Below the pieces are notes generated by a model. The model had not been told where the DNA came from and did no database searches. It saw only the letters and a list, made by a program, of their open reading frames with translations. Both the position numbers and the translations under genes were made by a program. This document shows, piece after piece, positions 44,631-59,600 of a stretch of DNA of 64,000 nucleotides (the first letter of the stretch is position 1; the number at the start of each line of letters is the position of its first letter). Origin of the DNA: Amborella trichopoda (Eukaryota > Streptophyta > Magnoliopsida > Amborellales > Amborellaceae); contig NW_006499436.1 of assembly GCF_000471905.2 (NCBI RefSeq), forward strand, positions 234,117-298,116, read 5' to 3'.

Positions 44631-47600
44631 GTAAACATTTGTGAACTTTCTCTTGGTTATTTCCTATTTGGTTTTCTTGCATAGTTAAAAAAAAAAAATG
44701 CAACACCATTCGCAATGAGTATTAACTTGCTCATATAAGCTCTCGTTCTTGGAATTATGGTGAACGTATTTAAAAAAATAAGAATAAATGGAGTTTCTCT
44801 TTTTCCCTCTATCTCTATCTCTCTATGTATACTAAGGCAAAAACTGTACTTTTATGAATTTTTTTTCTGAGAAGTTCTTGCCATTTTATGAAGTGGGCAT
44901 AAAGTAGTTGCTATTTGTCACTTTTAAATGTGATATTTTGTTGTTTTCTTCTTGTCTTCATCTTCTCAGTATCTGAAGCTCCATCAAATTATGAATGTAG
45001 TTTTTTGCAAAAGTTTTTTTACTTACTGGCTTTTCAGTATTTGAAGCTACCACTAAGCATATAAGATTCAATTGCCAAATTATGGACGTGATTTTTCTCG
45101 CAAGTTAAATAACTCTAATGATTCTTCATGATAACTGCTGTGATTACACCGGTCTTACCTCAACTTAATAATCAATGTTAGTCCCAGATAGTGTTGCCCA
45201 ACAACATAGACTGTGTCGCCTTGCGACACGCATCATGTCACTAAAACTTTTCTTACTGAAAAACTTTCCGGCGACCACAGTGAGGTCTCCTTGGCCCTAA
45301 TCAGTGGTCTGGTGGAGTTTGGTGCAGAAATAATTCATATAAAAATAGAAAGATTATTTTCGACGAGAAGATGGTTGAATTCCCTTGTCCCTTATTCATT
45401 TAGTCTTAGAAGTATTGAAAATTATTGTCATGAATTTCCCAGCTGAATAGTTTAACATTTTTGGTTATGGATTTCATCTATGCCGATTGCCATAATGAAT
45501 GCTTGCGTTTCTTAAGCGTCTCTAAATTTATCTTGGTGTGTTCATTTGTTGGACAATCTTTCTCTCTCTTTTCATGTGTTTTAAGTGTGAACTCTGAGCC
45601 AACAATGTGGCCCCATCACCACCATCATTGGTGAACCACACCAATGACCTCATCACGATCGTCATCACCATTGTTTTCCTTGCCACAATCCTTTTTGTTT
45701 TACCACTTCACTCTCTTATATATATATATATATCTCTCTTTTCATGTGTTTTGAGTGTGAACTCTGAGCCAACAATGTGGCCCCATCACCACCATCATTG
45801 GTGAACCACACCAATGACCTCATCACGATCGTCATCACCATTGTTTTCCTTGCCACAATCCTTTTTGTTTACCACTTCACTCTNNNNNNNNNNNNNNNNN
45901 NNNAATAACTAAACAAATACTTGTATCATTGGTAGTCGGTCGTAAATTAGTAATACNAGGGCCGGTTCGGGTCGTCATATGTGGAGTATAGCCCGACCTG
46001 ACCTACGCTACGCATTCCTTACTATATATATATATATATATATATATATTGAGATGCAACTTTGAGATACAGACAATCAAAAACAACAGAAAAAACTTAA
46101 AATTGGAGATTCAAAATGTCTCACGTTTATGGTCTTTGTTTGTACTAGTAATGAGAAAAATGACACAATCACTTTGATTCTAAAGAAATTTCATTTCTTC
46201 TAATGTGGCCTTTCTGGAATGTGGTTATGTTGATAAAAAAGTTTTATGGTATGTTTTGATATTTGTATGTTAATTGCTTAAGAATATCTGAAATATGCAA
46301 GTTAACAATTTCCTCAAAAAAAAAAAAAAATTTGAAATGTGTAATACTCATCATTTTTGCTAGTCCATATTATATGTGGAATTATGAGTTCTTGATACTT
46401 TCAAGACAAAATATAAATTTCTTTTTTGGGTAGAAATGATTAATTCAGTGCATTTGCCACCTAGTGCTATTGGATTGGTCCTTCGCATTTCATCTTGATT
46501 CTCAAGATGGCAAGTACATGTTTCTCAGTTCATGCTCTTTCATCCTCGACTCAAGCAAAATTGTTTAGACATTTCCTCGAACTGACACTTCAAAACTGAG
46601 TGTCACCCATTTATTTTCTTAAAATGATTTCTTACAGATCATGCCTTATATTGGTTTGTATGATTAGTGATTTTAACTCATCTATTTTCTTTAAATGATA
46701 TGTAACAGATCATGCCTTAAATTGGTTTCTATGATTTACTTGCTTGTGAATGTGTGTGTGATTGTCGAAGTCTGTCATCATTTACTGTTTTTGTGCAAAT
46801 TATATTATTGTAGGTTGTGGGGGTTCAGAATATGCAAACGAAAAGGGAATCCCAGTTGTTTGCTTTCCCAGGAGGTCATCTTTACCCACTGCGTTATCTC
46901 CATTTGATCTTATAACTCGTCTCAGGTGAATTTTTATGGACTTCCTAATCTTTATCGATTATTTCCTGAATGATAATTACACAAAAATGAAATACTATAA
47001 GTTTGACTAATGATGTTTTTGAGAATTGCCTTCTTGCTGATAATTTGGTTGTTTTATGTCCCCCATTTGATTTATTTCTACAAAGTATTTCAGCTTACCA
47101 CAGTCTTGATTTGCACTCTAATGCGAAATTTTCTTATGGACTTTCTAATCTTCATCTTTGTTTCATGAATGATTATTACACAAAAATGAAGTATTTTAAA
47201 ATGATTAATGATATTCCAAATACATTGCCTTCTATGTTGATAATTTTGTTGTTTTATGTCCCCCATTTTGTTGACTTATACAAATATTTTAACACTCTGC
47301 GATTCTTACGTAAGTTGCTGATTATTTAATTTTTGTGCATTTTTGTGTTTTCTTATTTGTCACCTCCTATTATAGTGTATGGCTTATTCAAGTTTCTGAG
47401 GCATTTGGGCAAATACTGTTGCAAAGCATTTTATTCAGATTCGCATCAGTCTATTACCCATCAGAAAGTGGGGGAACACATCTTAGATTAACTGCATCTC
47501 ATCGAGCAGGCTGCTGTCCAATATTTCTCTCAGCTCGTTTTCACTCCAACCTGGCCAAGACCTGAAATGGCAGACCTCTTCCTTTTCAACAATTACCCGT

Positions 47601-50600
47601 GAAATTGCAGCCTCTCTTGAAAGACCCTTTCCTGACGACGAGGTGCTTGGGGCTATTAGGGACCTTAAAAATGATTGGGCTCCCGGACCTGATAACTTTC
47701 CCGTTGCCCTCTTCAAATCCTTTTGGGACACTTTGAAACCTGATATCATGGCCTTCTTTGACAAATTCCATTCCCTGGCCACAATCCATAAGGCTATGAA
47801 TGGCACCTTCATAGCTTTGATTCCTAAAATTGACCAACCAGAAGAACTCAAAAAGATTTCATACCTATTAGCCTGATCAATAGCGCCTACAAAATCCTTT
47901 CAAAGGTCCTAGCTTCTCGGCTTAAGTCGGTCCTCAGTTGGGTCATCTCCCCTTCCCAAGGGGCTTTCGTGAAGGATTGTTGGATCCTTGATGGGGCCTT
48001 AATTGCCCATAAATGTATCCATTCTCGGTTAATTCCTAAAACTTCTGGTCTGGTTATTAAACTAGACTAGGAGAAAGCTTACAACCATATTGATTGGAGA
48101 ATCCTAGACGAAACCCTCTCTAGAATGGGCTTTGGGGCCGTATGGCAAAAAAGGATCCAAGAGTGCATCTCCAAACCCCAGTTCTCGGTCCTCATAAATG
48201 GCACTTCCAAGGGTTACTTCCAAGCTTCACGCAGGCTCCGCGAAGGGGACCTCCTATCACCTTTGCTCTTCGTGATAGCTGCTGAGGTATTCATGACTCC
48301 ATCTCTCGTATGTACAGTGCAGGTTTTTTCTCGTGCTTTCACATTGGAAGGTTGGGCCCCTCAATCTCCCACCTCCAATATGCCGACGACACTGTCCTTT
48401 TTTGTAATGCCACCCAATAAGAAGTCGATTTCTTACGGCTATTTCTCCAATGCTTTGAGATGGCATCAAAATTTGGATCTAATTTCGAGAAAACCAAGAT
48501 GATGGGTATTTGTTTAGACCAGGCCCTTGTCCAAAGCTTAGCCGATCGATGGGGATGTGCTGTTGAAGAATTGCCCTCCACTTACCTCGGTCTTCCACTT
48601 TTTTCCCTTGGCCTACTGAGAATTCAGCACTGGAATCCCATTATCGACAAATTCGAAAGGCGACTGGCTACTTGGAAAGGGCGATTCTCATCTCCAGCAC
48701 CAGAGTGACTCTCATAAAGGCCACTCTCTCAAATATTCCCCTTTTTTTCATGTCCCTCTTCTATATGCCAGCAGCAGCTATTGCTACTCTGGAAAAGCTC
48801 ATGTGGCCATCTAGGTTGTAGGTGTTTTTCGTAGAGCACTCTAACGCTTTTCTATTTTCACCTATTAGATGATTGATTCAGGGACATATGACCACATGAT
48901 AGACAGCTCTGTTGGGTTCATTGCATTTTGTCCCTATTGTGGTGAATTATTTGCATTACTAATTGCTAGGTTTACTTCTGCAGCTAAAGGTTTTGGATAG
49001 AATGCACATCTCCCTTGTTTTGCAGTTTCTTCATTTTTATTTATGCTCAGCTTTACCTATTTACCTTTTGTCGGCGACTTTGCCATGCTACCTCCGTAAA
49101 TTACATAGCCCTTTGTGGATTATGAGCGACGCATGGTAAGAATGTGCTAGGGTAGGGTGGCTTGTCAAAGGTTTCTGAAAACAATTTTGTTAACTTGCCC
49201 TATCAAGCACTAAATCTTACATGTGCACTGCACCCCCCTTTTTTCTTCTGAAGGCCGCAAACAAGAGAAAAGAAATACAAAAGAAAACCGAAACATTAGG
49301 ATAGCTATCAACCCTCATACAACACAGTCCATGAATGTGGGTGGCATGACCATGGTGACACAGGATTCAAGAGTCTTGACAGAGCACCTTCCAATAAAAC
49401 CCTTGTATGTCCCTGGTCTTACATGTGTCTGCCGTGAAATTTTGACACATGAAATTGGACAGAAAGAAGCAATATCTTGGGCAAAGAAATGTTGTTGCCA
49501 CCTCCACATCTAGGTGTTCCAGAAAAATTGAATCTGCAAAAAACATCAGCAAACTGGAGTTGCCTAAGGTCATCTCCTAAGACCTTGTACACCCTGCCCC
49601 GTCTTGTGGGATCAATTGTATAGCAGGCTAATTTAGTTTTCTTTTCTCCATTTGGGCAAGTTTTAGAGTCTAGGTGTGACTGGTTTCAAGATTTATCTCT
49701 CTTTCTAATTGGATCTCTCAAACATGGAGAACTCAGTGAAACCCTAACCTAGCTTGCACGCCTCATACCTCGTCACTCTCTCTCTCACTCTCTCTCTCTC
49801 TTCTGTGTGTGTGTGTGTGTGGAACTCTCTTTAACCCAAAACCCTTTCTCTACATCTCAAGACCCTCACATGACCTTGCCTTAAGCCCCTCCACATATTC
49901 CCTAGTCTCTCTACTAGGATGGAAAAACATAGACCCAATAAAGGGGTGGGGTACCCTTCATATAAAGATTTATGGGGGTAAAGAAGAAATAAAAGTGAAT
50001 TAGCCTTCTAACTCTACTAGGAGATTTATGGTGTTAGAGGGATGATCTCAGTGATCCATCCCTTGGCCAGCTATCATAGATCCAGGTTGGATCTTGCTCC
50101 AATTCCAACCACTCTTCTAATTCTATTAGGGGTTCATTAGAGCATTCCTAGGAAACTTCTACTTCTAATTGGATTCTTATGACTAACTCTAGTTAGAAGT
50201 AAATCGTCCAGAATTCTAATCTTTGCACCTTGAAACTTTGTGTTACAAATATTTCCAAAAACATCTTGCACTAGTTAACCACTTTGACCTGTTTTGAACT
50301 CTTCTCACTAGGAAACCTCGCATGGTACCTGCCCTCCTCGGAATTTTGGTGGGGCTCATGTCATTGATCAGCCACTTGGCACCCCTGTCCAGTCCTGTCA
50401 CATCGATAAAAAAGTCAAAGCATGTGGGCCCCACTTGGACAAAAATGTGTCCAAGTTTGGCCTTACATAGTTTGTACAATTCCTTTTGAATTGTTCCTTA
50501 GTAAATCAAACAATAAATCCTAAAGGTCCTTATAATTAAAATGGATTTTTTATTAAAAAATAACCTTTGTTTTAATAAATTCACTACTCTATATGTAGGT

Positions 50601-53600
50601 GGTTAAATACAGGAAATAAAGACACATTTATTTTCCTTTAAAAACCTTTGGAAACCTTCTTTATAAAGGGTTGTTATAGTGTCCACAACATACGGATGCT
50701 TAAAGGTGCACATCTATCTTTCAATGATTGAGATTGAACCATGCTCATTCAAGAGCCAATAATGAATGTTGTTTTTTATTTTTAATTTTATTTGAAAATG
50801 ATATTAATATGAAATTTTTGTTTTAGGTTCATTTTTATAAGTAAGATTAAATAAAAATAATAAAAATATTTTGAATAAAAAATAGTGACGAAAATTAATT
50901 TAGGAGTATTTTGTTTATTATTTATTTAAAATATTTTTAGTCACTTTTTTTCTGTTATATTTATAAAAATGCACCTACACTTTAAAATTCTGATTAGTAT
51001 CTTATTTAAGTCAAATATATATATATATATGTATGTATGTAAGACTGGATATGGCCATATCAAATAGCACCCTTCCATCTGTCTACATGATGTGGACCGG
51101 ATACTTTTTCCTGTAGAAAACCTTGGAAGAATGAGCTAGCAATGGAACTAAATGCTCTACAAGCTATCAACAACTACCCTATGACCCATCCTAGACCTCA
51201 AAACTATCCCGATGAATCCATGATCCACAAGTCTCCCATGCAAGGGGCTTATGATTAGCCTATCAAAGCTGGCCAAGGCATAGTAGTGCCTCAGTCGAGC
51301 CACATATTCCTGGTGCAATTTTCCTTAAGGACAAGTTCATCAGCCAAATAGACCGAACAGTGCACAGGAGCGTCTAGGTTCCCTCGTTTGCTTCACGGGT
51401 AGTCCTCTCTCAAGTACATGCATGTACCAATCCATCATTTGTCATTTAGAAGACTAAATATTTAGATGTTGTCTTGGAAAATCTCGTGAGTTTATTTTCT
51501 AATTTCTATTATTACTACAAGATTTTTTAGCTGTCTGAAAAATATATCAGAAGTTGATTCTGTTTGCCTGATGTGCTTGTTCGGTTACTTAGCCAAATAT
51601 TTTGATTTATTATACTTTTTATTCATATCTGTCGGGCATACTGATACATGCAACCACATTCATTGCTTTACAACACTACTCTTCCATGAGTCTAGTCACT
51701 TTTTTATTTTGCGGCCATCGTACTTCTATTAGTGATGACTTGTTTCTTTCTTTTTTTATGAGAGAGAGAGAGAGACAGAGAGAGAGAGTTCACAATGGCA
51801 CGGAGGTGTTCTTCTCGTTTTCCTTCTTGGGCAGTTCATAAGCAATGCTGCAGTAATATGCCCTTCCACTCTTTACCTCTTCCACATATAAATACAAAAG
51901 CCTGTAAATCCAGTGGAAACCCCCAATCTGTCATTAAAGCTCTAGCATATCAAAGGCATTCATCACTAGATCAAGAGGAGAAAAGGAACTCAGAGATAAT
52001 GAATTCATGAATTGTGATAAATCTGTTAAATCTACCATTTATGGGGCTCCTTCTGATCGTTGGATTTGAGGACCAGATCCAAATGAGAAAAAGGAAGTCA
52101 GAGGTCATACATTTGAGAATAAGGAAACAGTGACAACAACTGCTTATTCTGGACTCTCAGATCAAAAGTTTTCTATTGGAATTGCCATTACTATGACTTT
52201 CTAGCATGTTTCTCCTCAAAAGGTATTTCTAGCTTACGCCTGGCTGGGCCATGAGCTTCTATGGCTCTGGCTGAAAGCGACCAGTGAGATTGGAGAAACT
52301 GGGATGTGAGAGATGGTTGTAAGGAATGTAGGAGAGAGAGGTGCCTGGTATGCTGGTTTAGATTTGATAGAGATGTGCAAGGAGAAAGCATGTGAAAAGG
52401 AAGATGGTGCGAGGAAGATGGTGTGAGAGTTGATAAGGCACCCCAATAGTTTTGAACAAAAACGCTTGTTGTCAAAAAAGTTACTGTCCTTGGACTTGAA
52501 TTTTTTGAAATCTGTTTTTGGGCTGAAAAGGGTGTCGCATTTGGTCGATATTTGCTCCTTTTGTCAATTGTATAGCATATATAAATAGAAATATGAATTG
52601 AGTGTAGGTCGTAGAACTCAAAATGTTGTCTATGGTGGACAGCAACTTTTGATTGAACTTGTAGTTAAAAATTAGTGGGGCATATTTCACAAGAATACGG
52701 ACACTGTTTCCTGCACCTGTGCACCTAGAAAGGGAAAAAAACTGGCCACGTTGGATGCAATGTCACTGTCCAATATGAAAATTTTGTTATGTTCGCATGT
52801 GGATGCTTAAATTTATATTTTAAATAGATAGTTTGTCCAAAGCCCAAATTTTTTAGACACTTATTTGTTGGTCCTTTTCTTTTGTCAAATTCGTTGCCTT
52901 CTAGAGTTAGTAGTGCATCTTTTAAACTGCTGGAACTCTTTTTTGTTGATCTTTTTTTTGTAGCTTGACTCCATTTGTTGCTGTGCCGTTCTTTATTTTT
53001 TGGATGTCCTATTTTACATTAACTTCATTGGTAATCTTGTTTGTTTATTTTCTCTGTTTTACTTCACTAGGGAATTCCAGGTTGACTTTCTTCTCCTTGC
53101 TGGTTTTTTAAAGCTTGTGCCTGTTGAGCTGGTTCAAGCATATCCAAGATCCATATTGAACATACACCCGTCTCTTCTTCCATCTTTTGGTGGCAAAGGA
53201 TATTATGGTTTGAAGGTGCACAAAGCTGTTATTGCATCTGGAGCCAGGTATTTAAAGTTGTTTTTTCTTGTTATTAATCAAGATGATGGTCTTGGGAACT
53301 GCTATAGTGCAATGGTTAGAGCCTCTTTCGTGCATTAAGTCCTTCAAATTTTTCCAAGAGATCTTCAACATATTTTTCAAGAGATCTTCAACAATCTCTT
53401 TGAGAATGATCGGGAATTCTGCATTTTTGACATTTATATCGACAATCTTTTGATTCATTCCCTGATTTTTTGCAACTAAAACAATGAGATGCATTTTTAC
53501 CTTTTCCATTTGGATTTCTTTGGCTGTTGTAGTTATTTCTTCCTCTACCTCTTCCTTGGCCACCGGAAAATTTTTGTTTTCCATGACCTCTTTTAGAACT

Positions 53601-56600
53601 CTTTCTTTATTTTTTTTAATATTTTTCTTTTCTGAAACTATTGCTTTTGATTGAAAAGCTTGTTTTATATTCTGATTTGAGAATCTACTCATTCTTTTCT
53701 TATGTTCTTCAAGAGACCCACTCAATTCTTGTAATGAAATTTAGATAAATCTTTGGATTCTTCTATGGCAGCTACAACATGGTCAAACTTTACGGGGCAA
53801 GGTTTTCAAAAAAGTTTAAACAAATTTTTTTTTTTATCAAGAATGACATCTCCATAACTTTTAATATGATTTACTACTCCAACAACTAGAAAAGAAGATC
53901 TGAATTGATTCACTATCTTTCATCATCTATCAAATTCTGTATATAAATATTGGAATTTTATAGAAATCACTTTTTCAAATCCCTGAAATTCATTTATTAA
54001 TCCCATGCTTATATTGATTTTGAAGCAATTTTAATTCGTGGAAAAATAGATTTACTTACCTCTTAATGGAAGAAGAGAAGAGATTTTGCTTCTGTCTTTT
54101 TATTCTCCTTGTTATCCTTACGCTTTGCCTGCGACCATGATTCGAGTGTTACTACATCTTCTGGCTCTGGATAGCCTTCTTCTACTATATCCCACAAACC
54201 TTGTGAGATAAAAAGTGTCCTCATTTGGATACTTTATGAATAATAGTCATCTCCATCTAAAATGGGTATTAGGTGGGTATAATTCACACTAGAAGTAGAT
54301 GCCATAGAAACGTTTCGCTAAAAGGGACTTTAGGAGCACAAATCTGGCTTTGATACCAAAATTTGTTGGGGGAAATAGCAAAGGATGGAAGAAAAAGTTG
54401 AAGAAGCAACAATAGTCACTGAAGAAATTTTTGCTATTTCATTGAAACAATAAAAATAATTGAGAGGACAAGCAAATAGTATGGTTTCAGGACCACACCT
54501 TTCTTTTTGAGGTTTTGTCCGCCACCGTTCTTTACACTTCTCTCCTACCTTTTTTCTTAACATGTGCTTCTATTTATAGACTCATGCACCAACATTCTAC
54601 ATCGTTCTTGCGTTCTTTTTCCTCCAAGTAATGAGCTTCAATAGTCAACTATTATGGGCTTCAACAATCTTTTACTATGTTCCTTGAAGGACCATTCTAT
54701 TAGTCTTAAGTGGTGGCTTCAAATATGACAGCTTAAGAGAGTTCTAAAAAGGGATTGGAAATGATGGGAGAGAGAGTCGGTGAGAGAGTTATAAATTAAT
54801 CATTCCCCCTAAACATAATTATCAAAAAAAAAAAAAAATTCCCCCTAAACTTGTAACTCTCATAATATCTTTGAACTGAATGAATTTGTCTGTAGAAATT
54901 GCTTTTGTGAATATATCCACATGATACTCATTTGTGTTGATGAACTTGGGTTCTATTTTTCTTTTTTCTGTCATCTCTCTGATGAAATGATGCCGAATTT
55001 CTATGTACTTCAATCCGGAATGAAATATTACATTTTTCGCCATTGCAATTTCTGACGTGTTGTCATAGAAATTGTTGTGGGGGAATTTTACTTTTGCTGG
55101 AAATTTGATAAAGTTCTTCTGAGCCAAATTGCTTCACATGCTGCACTTGTTGCTGAAATATATTCGGCTTTACCTGATAACAGAGCCAATGTATTTTGCT
55201 TCCTTGATGACTACGGTATCGTCTTTGTATATAGGTAAAATACATAGCTGGAAGTGCTTTCCGATCATCAATTAAATATGTCTAATCACTATCAGAAAAT
55301 CCAACAAGATTAATATTATTTTTAGAAACATATTTTATACCGTGTTTCTTTGTGCTTTGGATATATCTAAAAATCTTTTTTGCTGCTGCAAAATACAATT
55401 TACGAGGTTCATTTATGAACCTGGAACAAATGCTGACTGCAGCACAATGTTTGACCATACTATTTGATAACAACTCAAGTCAAGATCGGTGATGGTAAAC
55501 CTCAAAATGTTGAAGGAAATGGAGTAATTGTAGTAAAAATAGAGGGTGATAATCCTAAATTCATTTATGATGTTCTTTTTGTTTCCAACTTGACTCAAAA
55601 TCTTTTAAGTGTTGGTCAATTGATATAAATGGTTACTCAATCAATTTCGATAGGGTTGAACGTTTTACTTTTGATAAGAAGAATAAACAAATAATAGTCA
55701 AGGTGAAAATGATCCCAAATAAGGTATTTCCCTTGGTCATGCCTTTATGTGAGAATTATGCCTTGAGTTATGAAAATTTTAATGAATCTTATCTGTGGCA
55801 TTTAAATTTCAGAAATTTGAAATTGATGAAACAAAAAGGCTTTATATTGGCTAAAACAAGCTCCACGAGCTTGGAATAGTAAAATTGATGAACATTTTCG
55901 GTAAAATGGATTTGAAAGGTGCCCAAGTGACCTTCACTATACGTAAAACAGAGAAGTAAAAATTCCTTCATAATTGTATGCCTTTATGTGGATGATTTAA
56001 TTTATAATGGCACAAACCCAAAAATGGTTGTAATGATGAAAAAACTATGAAATGACCGATTTGGGGATCATGAAATATTTTCTTGGAATCCAAGTAAAGC
56101 AGTCAGATGTAGAAAGTTTTCTTTCAAGAAAAATCTGTTGAAGATCTCCTAAAAAAATTTAAAATGTCAAATTGCATGCAGTGAGTTCTCTAATGGGAGT
56201 GAATGAAAAACTCTCTAAAAATGATAGTGCAGAAAAAATTAATGCATCGATTTATTGAAGCTTGGTTGTTTCCTAGATTAATCTAATCTAACACAAGGTC
56301 AGATATTGTGCATGCAGTTCCATGCTCATGAATGAACCAAGTAAACTGCATTTTGTAGCAGCAAAAGGGATTTTGAGATATATCCAGGGAACAAGGAAAC
56401 ACAAATATCAAATATATTTATGAAAATAATACTAATGTTATTGGATTTTCTGATAGTGTTTGGTGAGGTTTTATTGATGATCGGAAAAACACTTTTGACT
56501 ATGTATTCTGTTTAAGAACAAAAGTTATTTCTTGGTCATCAAGGAAGCAAAATTTTGTGGCTCTGTTGTTAGTAGAAACCAAATATATTTCAGCAACAAG

Positions 56601-59600
56601 TGCAACATGTGAAGCAGTTTGGCTTTGAAGAATTCTATCGTATTTGCAGTAAAAGCAGAATCCGTTCACAATAATTTTTTGTGACAACATATTAGCAATT
56701 GCCATGACTAAGAATCTAGTATTCTATTCCAGATCGAAGCAAATAGAAATTCGGCTTCACTTCTTCTGAGAGCTAACAGAAAAAAGGGAAATAGAACTGA
56801 AGTTTATTAACACAAATGAGTAGCTTGCATATATTTTCTCAAAAACAATTTCTACAGATAAATTTATTTAGTTCATAGATATTATGAGAGTTACGAATTA
56901 AGGGGAGATGTTAAAAAAATAAATTGTAATTTTCACCAACTCTCTCTCTCCCATCATTGTCAATCTTTCTCTAGAAGTCCCTCCTAAGCCGTTATATTTG
57001 AAGTTACCACCTAAGGCTAATAGAATGGTCCTTCGAGCAACACGGTCGAAGGTTGTTGAAGCCTACAATAGTTGACTAGTGAAGCTTATTACTTGGAGAA
57101 AGAATGTGAGAGCCATGTGGAACGTTGGTGCATGAGTCTATAAATAGGTGCATTAATTAAGAAAATAGGGGGGAGAGAAATGTAAAAAGGAAAGGAGGTG
57201 TAGAAAACCTTAAAAAGAAGGTGTGGTCCCCGAAGATCATACTATTTGCTTCTAATTTCAGTTATTTTTATTATGTTAGAAGAAATTACAAAGGCTCATA
57301 GAAAAGTTGAAGAGGAAGCCGTTTTTTTTCAAAGTAATTCCACTATTTCACTGAAATAGTATAAAAGAGGGATTACATATGAATAATGTGGACTGAGGGT
57401 ACACACTCTTTTTACAATGGTTGCACAACTATTGCTTTATCTCATTTACAATTTTACCTCCCTCACTTGATAAGATTCTCTCTCACTCTTTGCATGGGTT
57501 TTCGCTTTTTTTTTTCATTCCTATACAACGTTGTAGTGATGATCTATTTATAGGTTTTTTATACCGCCTTTTTATATTTTTCTAGTGTGCCTTCATCTTG
57601 ATATAAGAAGTTTCATCTTTCTTCTATTGTGGGTTTATATGGTTTTCTTTTGGAATACAATTTCATAGTAAAAAATGATGGCTTTTCAATAGAGTTAGAA
57701 GAGTGTGTGCTGTATGATGATGTCATTGATGAGTGTATGGTGTATGATGATATCATTGTTGATGAGAGAGTCGGTGAGAGAGTTGCAAATTATTTTTTAT
57801 CATCCCCTATTAATTTGTAATTCTCATAATATCTTTGAACTGAATAAATTTGTCTTTTAGAAATTGCATTTATGAATATATTTGCAAGTTGCTCATTTGT
57901 GTTGTTGAACTTCGGTTCTATTTCTCATTTTTTTGTCATCTCTCTTATGAAGTGAAGTCGAATTTCTATGTGCTTCGATCTGGAATGGAATACTAGATTC
58001 TTAGTCATGGCAATTGCTGGCATGTTGTCATAGAAAATTGTTGTGGAGGAATTATGCTTTTGTTGGAAATATGATAGAATTCTTCTAAGCCAAACTGCTT
58101 CACATGCTGCACTTGTTGCTGAAATATATCTGGCTTCTGCTGACGATGGAGTCATAATATTTTGCTTCCTTAATGAACAAGATATGAATTTTGTTTCTAG
58201 GCAGAATACATAGTCGGAAGTGCTCTTCCAATCATCAATAGAACCTGCCCAATCACTATAGAAAAATCCAACAACTTTAGTATCATTTTCATAATTATCT
58301 TTGATATCGTGTTGCCTCGTTCTCTGGATATATCTCAACTTTTTTTTGCTACTGCAAAATTCAGTTTACTTGGTTCATTCATGAACCTGGAACAAATATT
58401 GGTTACATGCACAACATCTGGTCTTGTAGTTAGATAAATCAAGGAAACAACCAAGCTTCGATAAGTCGATGCATTAATTTTTTCTGCATCATCATTTTTG
58501 GGGAGTTTTTCATTCACTCTCCATTGGAGTATTCATTGGCTTTCAATTTGACATCCTGAATTTTTTCAAGCGATCAACATAATTTTCTTGAGAGAAATTT
58601 CTCCTTCCAACAGTTTTACTTGGACTCCAAGAAAGAATCTCATGATCCCCAAATTGATCATTTCATGTTCTTTGAGCATTGCTGTCTTGAATTCTTCAAT
58701 CGTTTTTGGGTTTGTACCAATATAAATCAAATCATCTGCGTAGAGGCCTACAATTAAGAAGGAATTTCACTTCCCTTTTTAACATATAGTGAAGGTTCAC
58801 TTGAGCTTCTTTCAAAACAATTTTGGTGAAAATAATTGAAGGTTCACTTGAGCTTCTTTCAAAACCATTTTGGCGAAAATACTTATTAACTTTGTTGTTC
58901 CAAGCTCGTGGAGCTTGTTTTAGCTCATATAAAGCCTTTTTAAGTTCATAAACTTTTTTTTCTTTTCCTTTTTCAACAAAACCCAATGGTTGTTCAATAT
59001 ATACTTCTTCCTCAAGCTCTCTATTCAAAAATGCAGATTTCACATCCAATTTAAAAATTGGAATTTTTAGTTGTGCAACTATGGCCAAAACAGTTCGAGT
59101 AGATTCCATGCTTGCAACGGGGGCATAAGTTTCATTGAAATCAATTCCAGGTTGTTCTGAATAGCCTTTTGCCACCACTCGAGCTTTTTGTATTGTTGAA
59201 TGGAAATTTCTTCATTTTTTTTTTTTTGTAAATCCATTTCAGTTTTATTATTTCTTTCCCTTTTGGGCGTTCAACCAGTTTCTATGTATTATTTTTCTTT
59301 ATCACTATAATAATTTCATTCATTGAATTTACTTAAGTTTTCTCATTAGTTGCTTCTTCAAAAAAATTTTGTTCACAAGAAAAGAATGCATCACATGATT
59401 CATAAATTTCATAAAGAGATACTACTTTTCTGGGAGGTTCTTCTGATTTTGAAGAACTTGGGCTTGGACTATTCTGTCTTGGACTTGAAGAGCTTGGGCT
59501 TGAATTATCAACCTCTAAAAATATTTAGTCTTGGCCAGTTTTTTCATTTCAATCCCATTCACTTTTCTCATATAAAATAACATGTGGAAATTTCTAATTC

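Larger units (their letters stand above)
44631..46813 (+). other. PUR3 intron 1 (2.2 kb)
   Basis: GT-AG intron with (TA)n tracts (45718-45733 and 46022-46049), a duplicated 148-bp block, a 20-N gap and one isolated N. No TE coding fragment seen. Confidence 0.85.
46926..53070 (+). other. PUR3 intron 2 (6.1 kb)
   Basis: Contains a 200-bp tandem duplication at its 5' end, a LINE remnant, dinucleotide tracts near 49786 (CT/TG), 51017 (TA) and 51763 (GA), a weak Copia RT remnant near 51.1 kb, and otherwise unassigned sequence (48816-51100 and 51430-53070). Confidence 0.85.

Noticed and set aside
52191..52475. Ser/His-rich 94-codon minus frame in intron 2
   Set aside because: It has no motif or splice partner and is low complexity.
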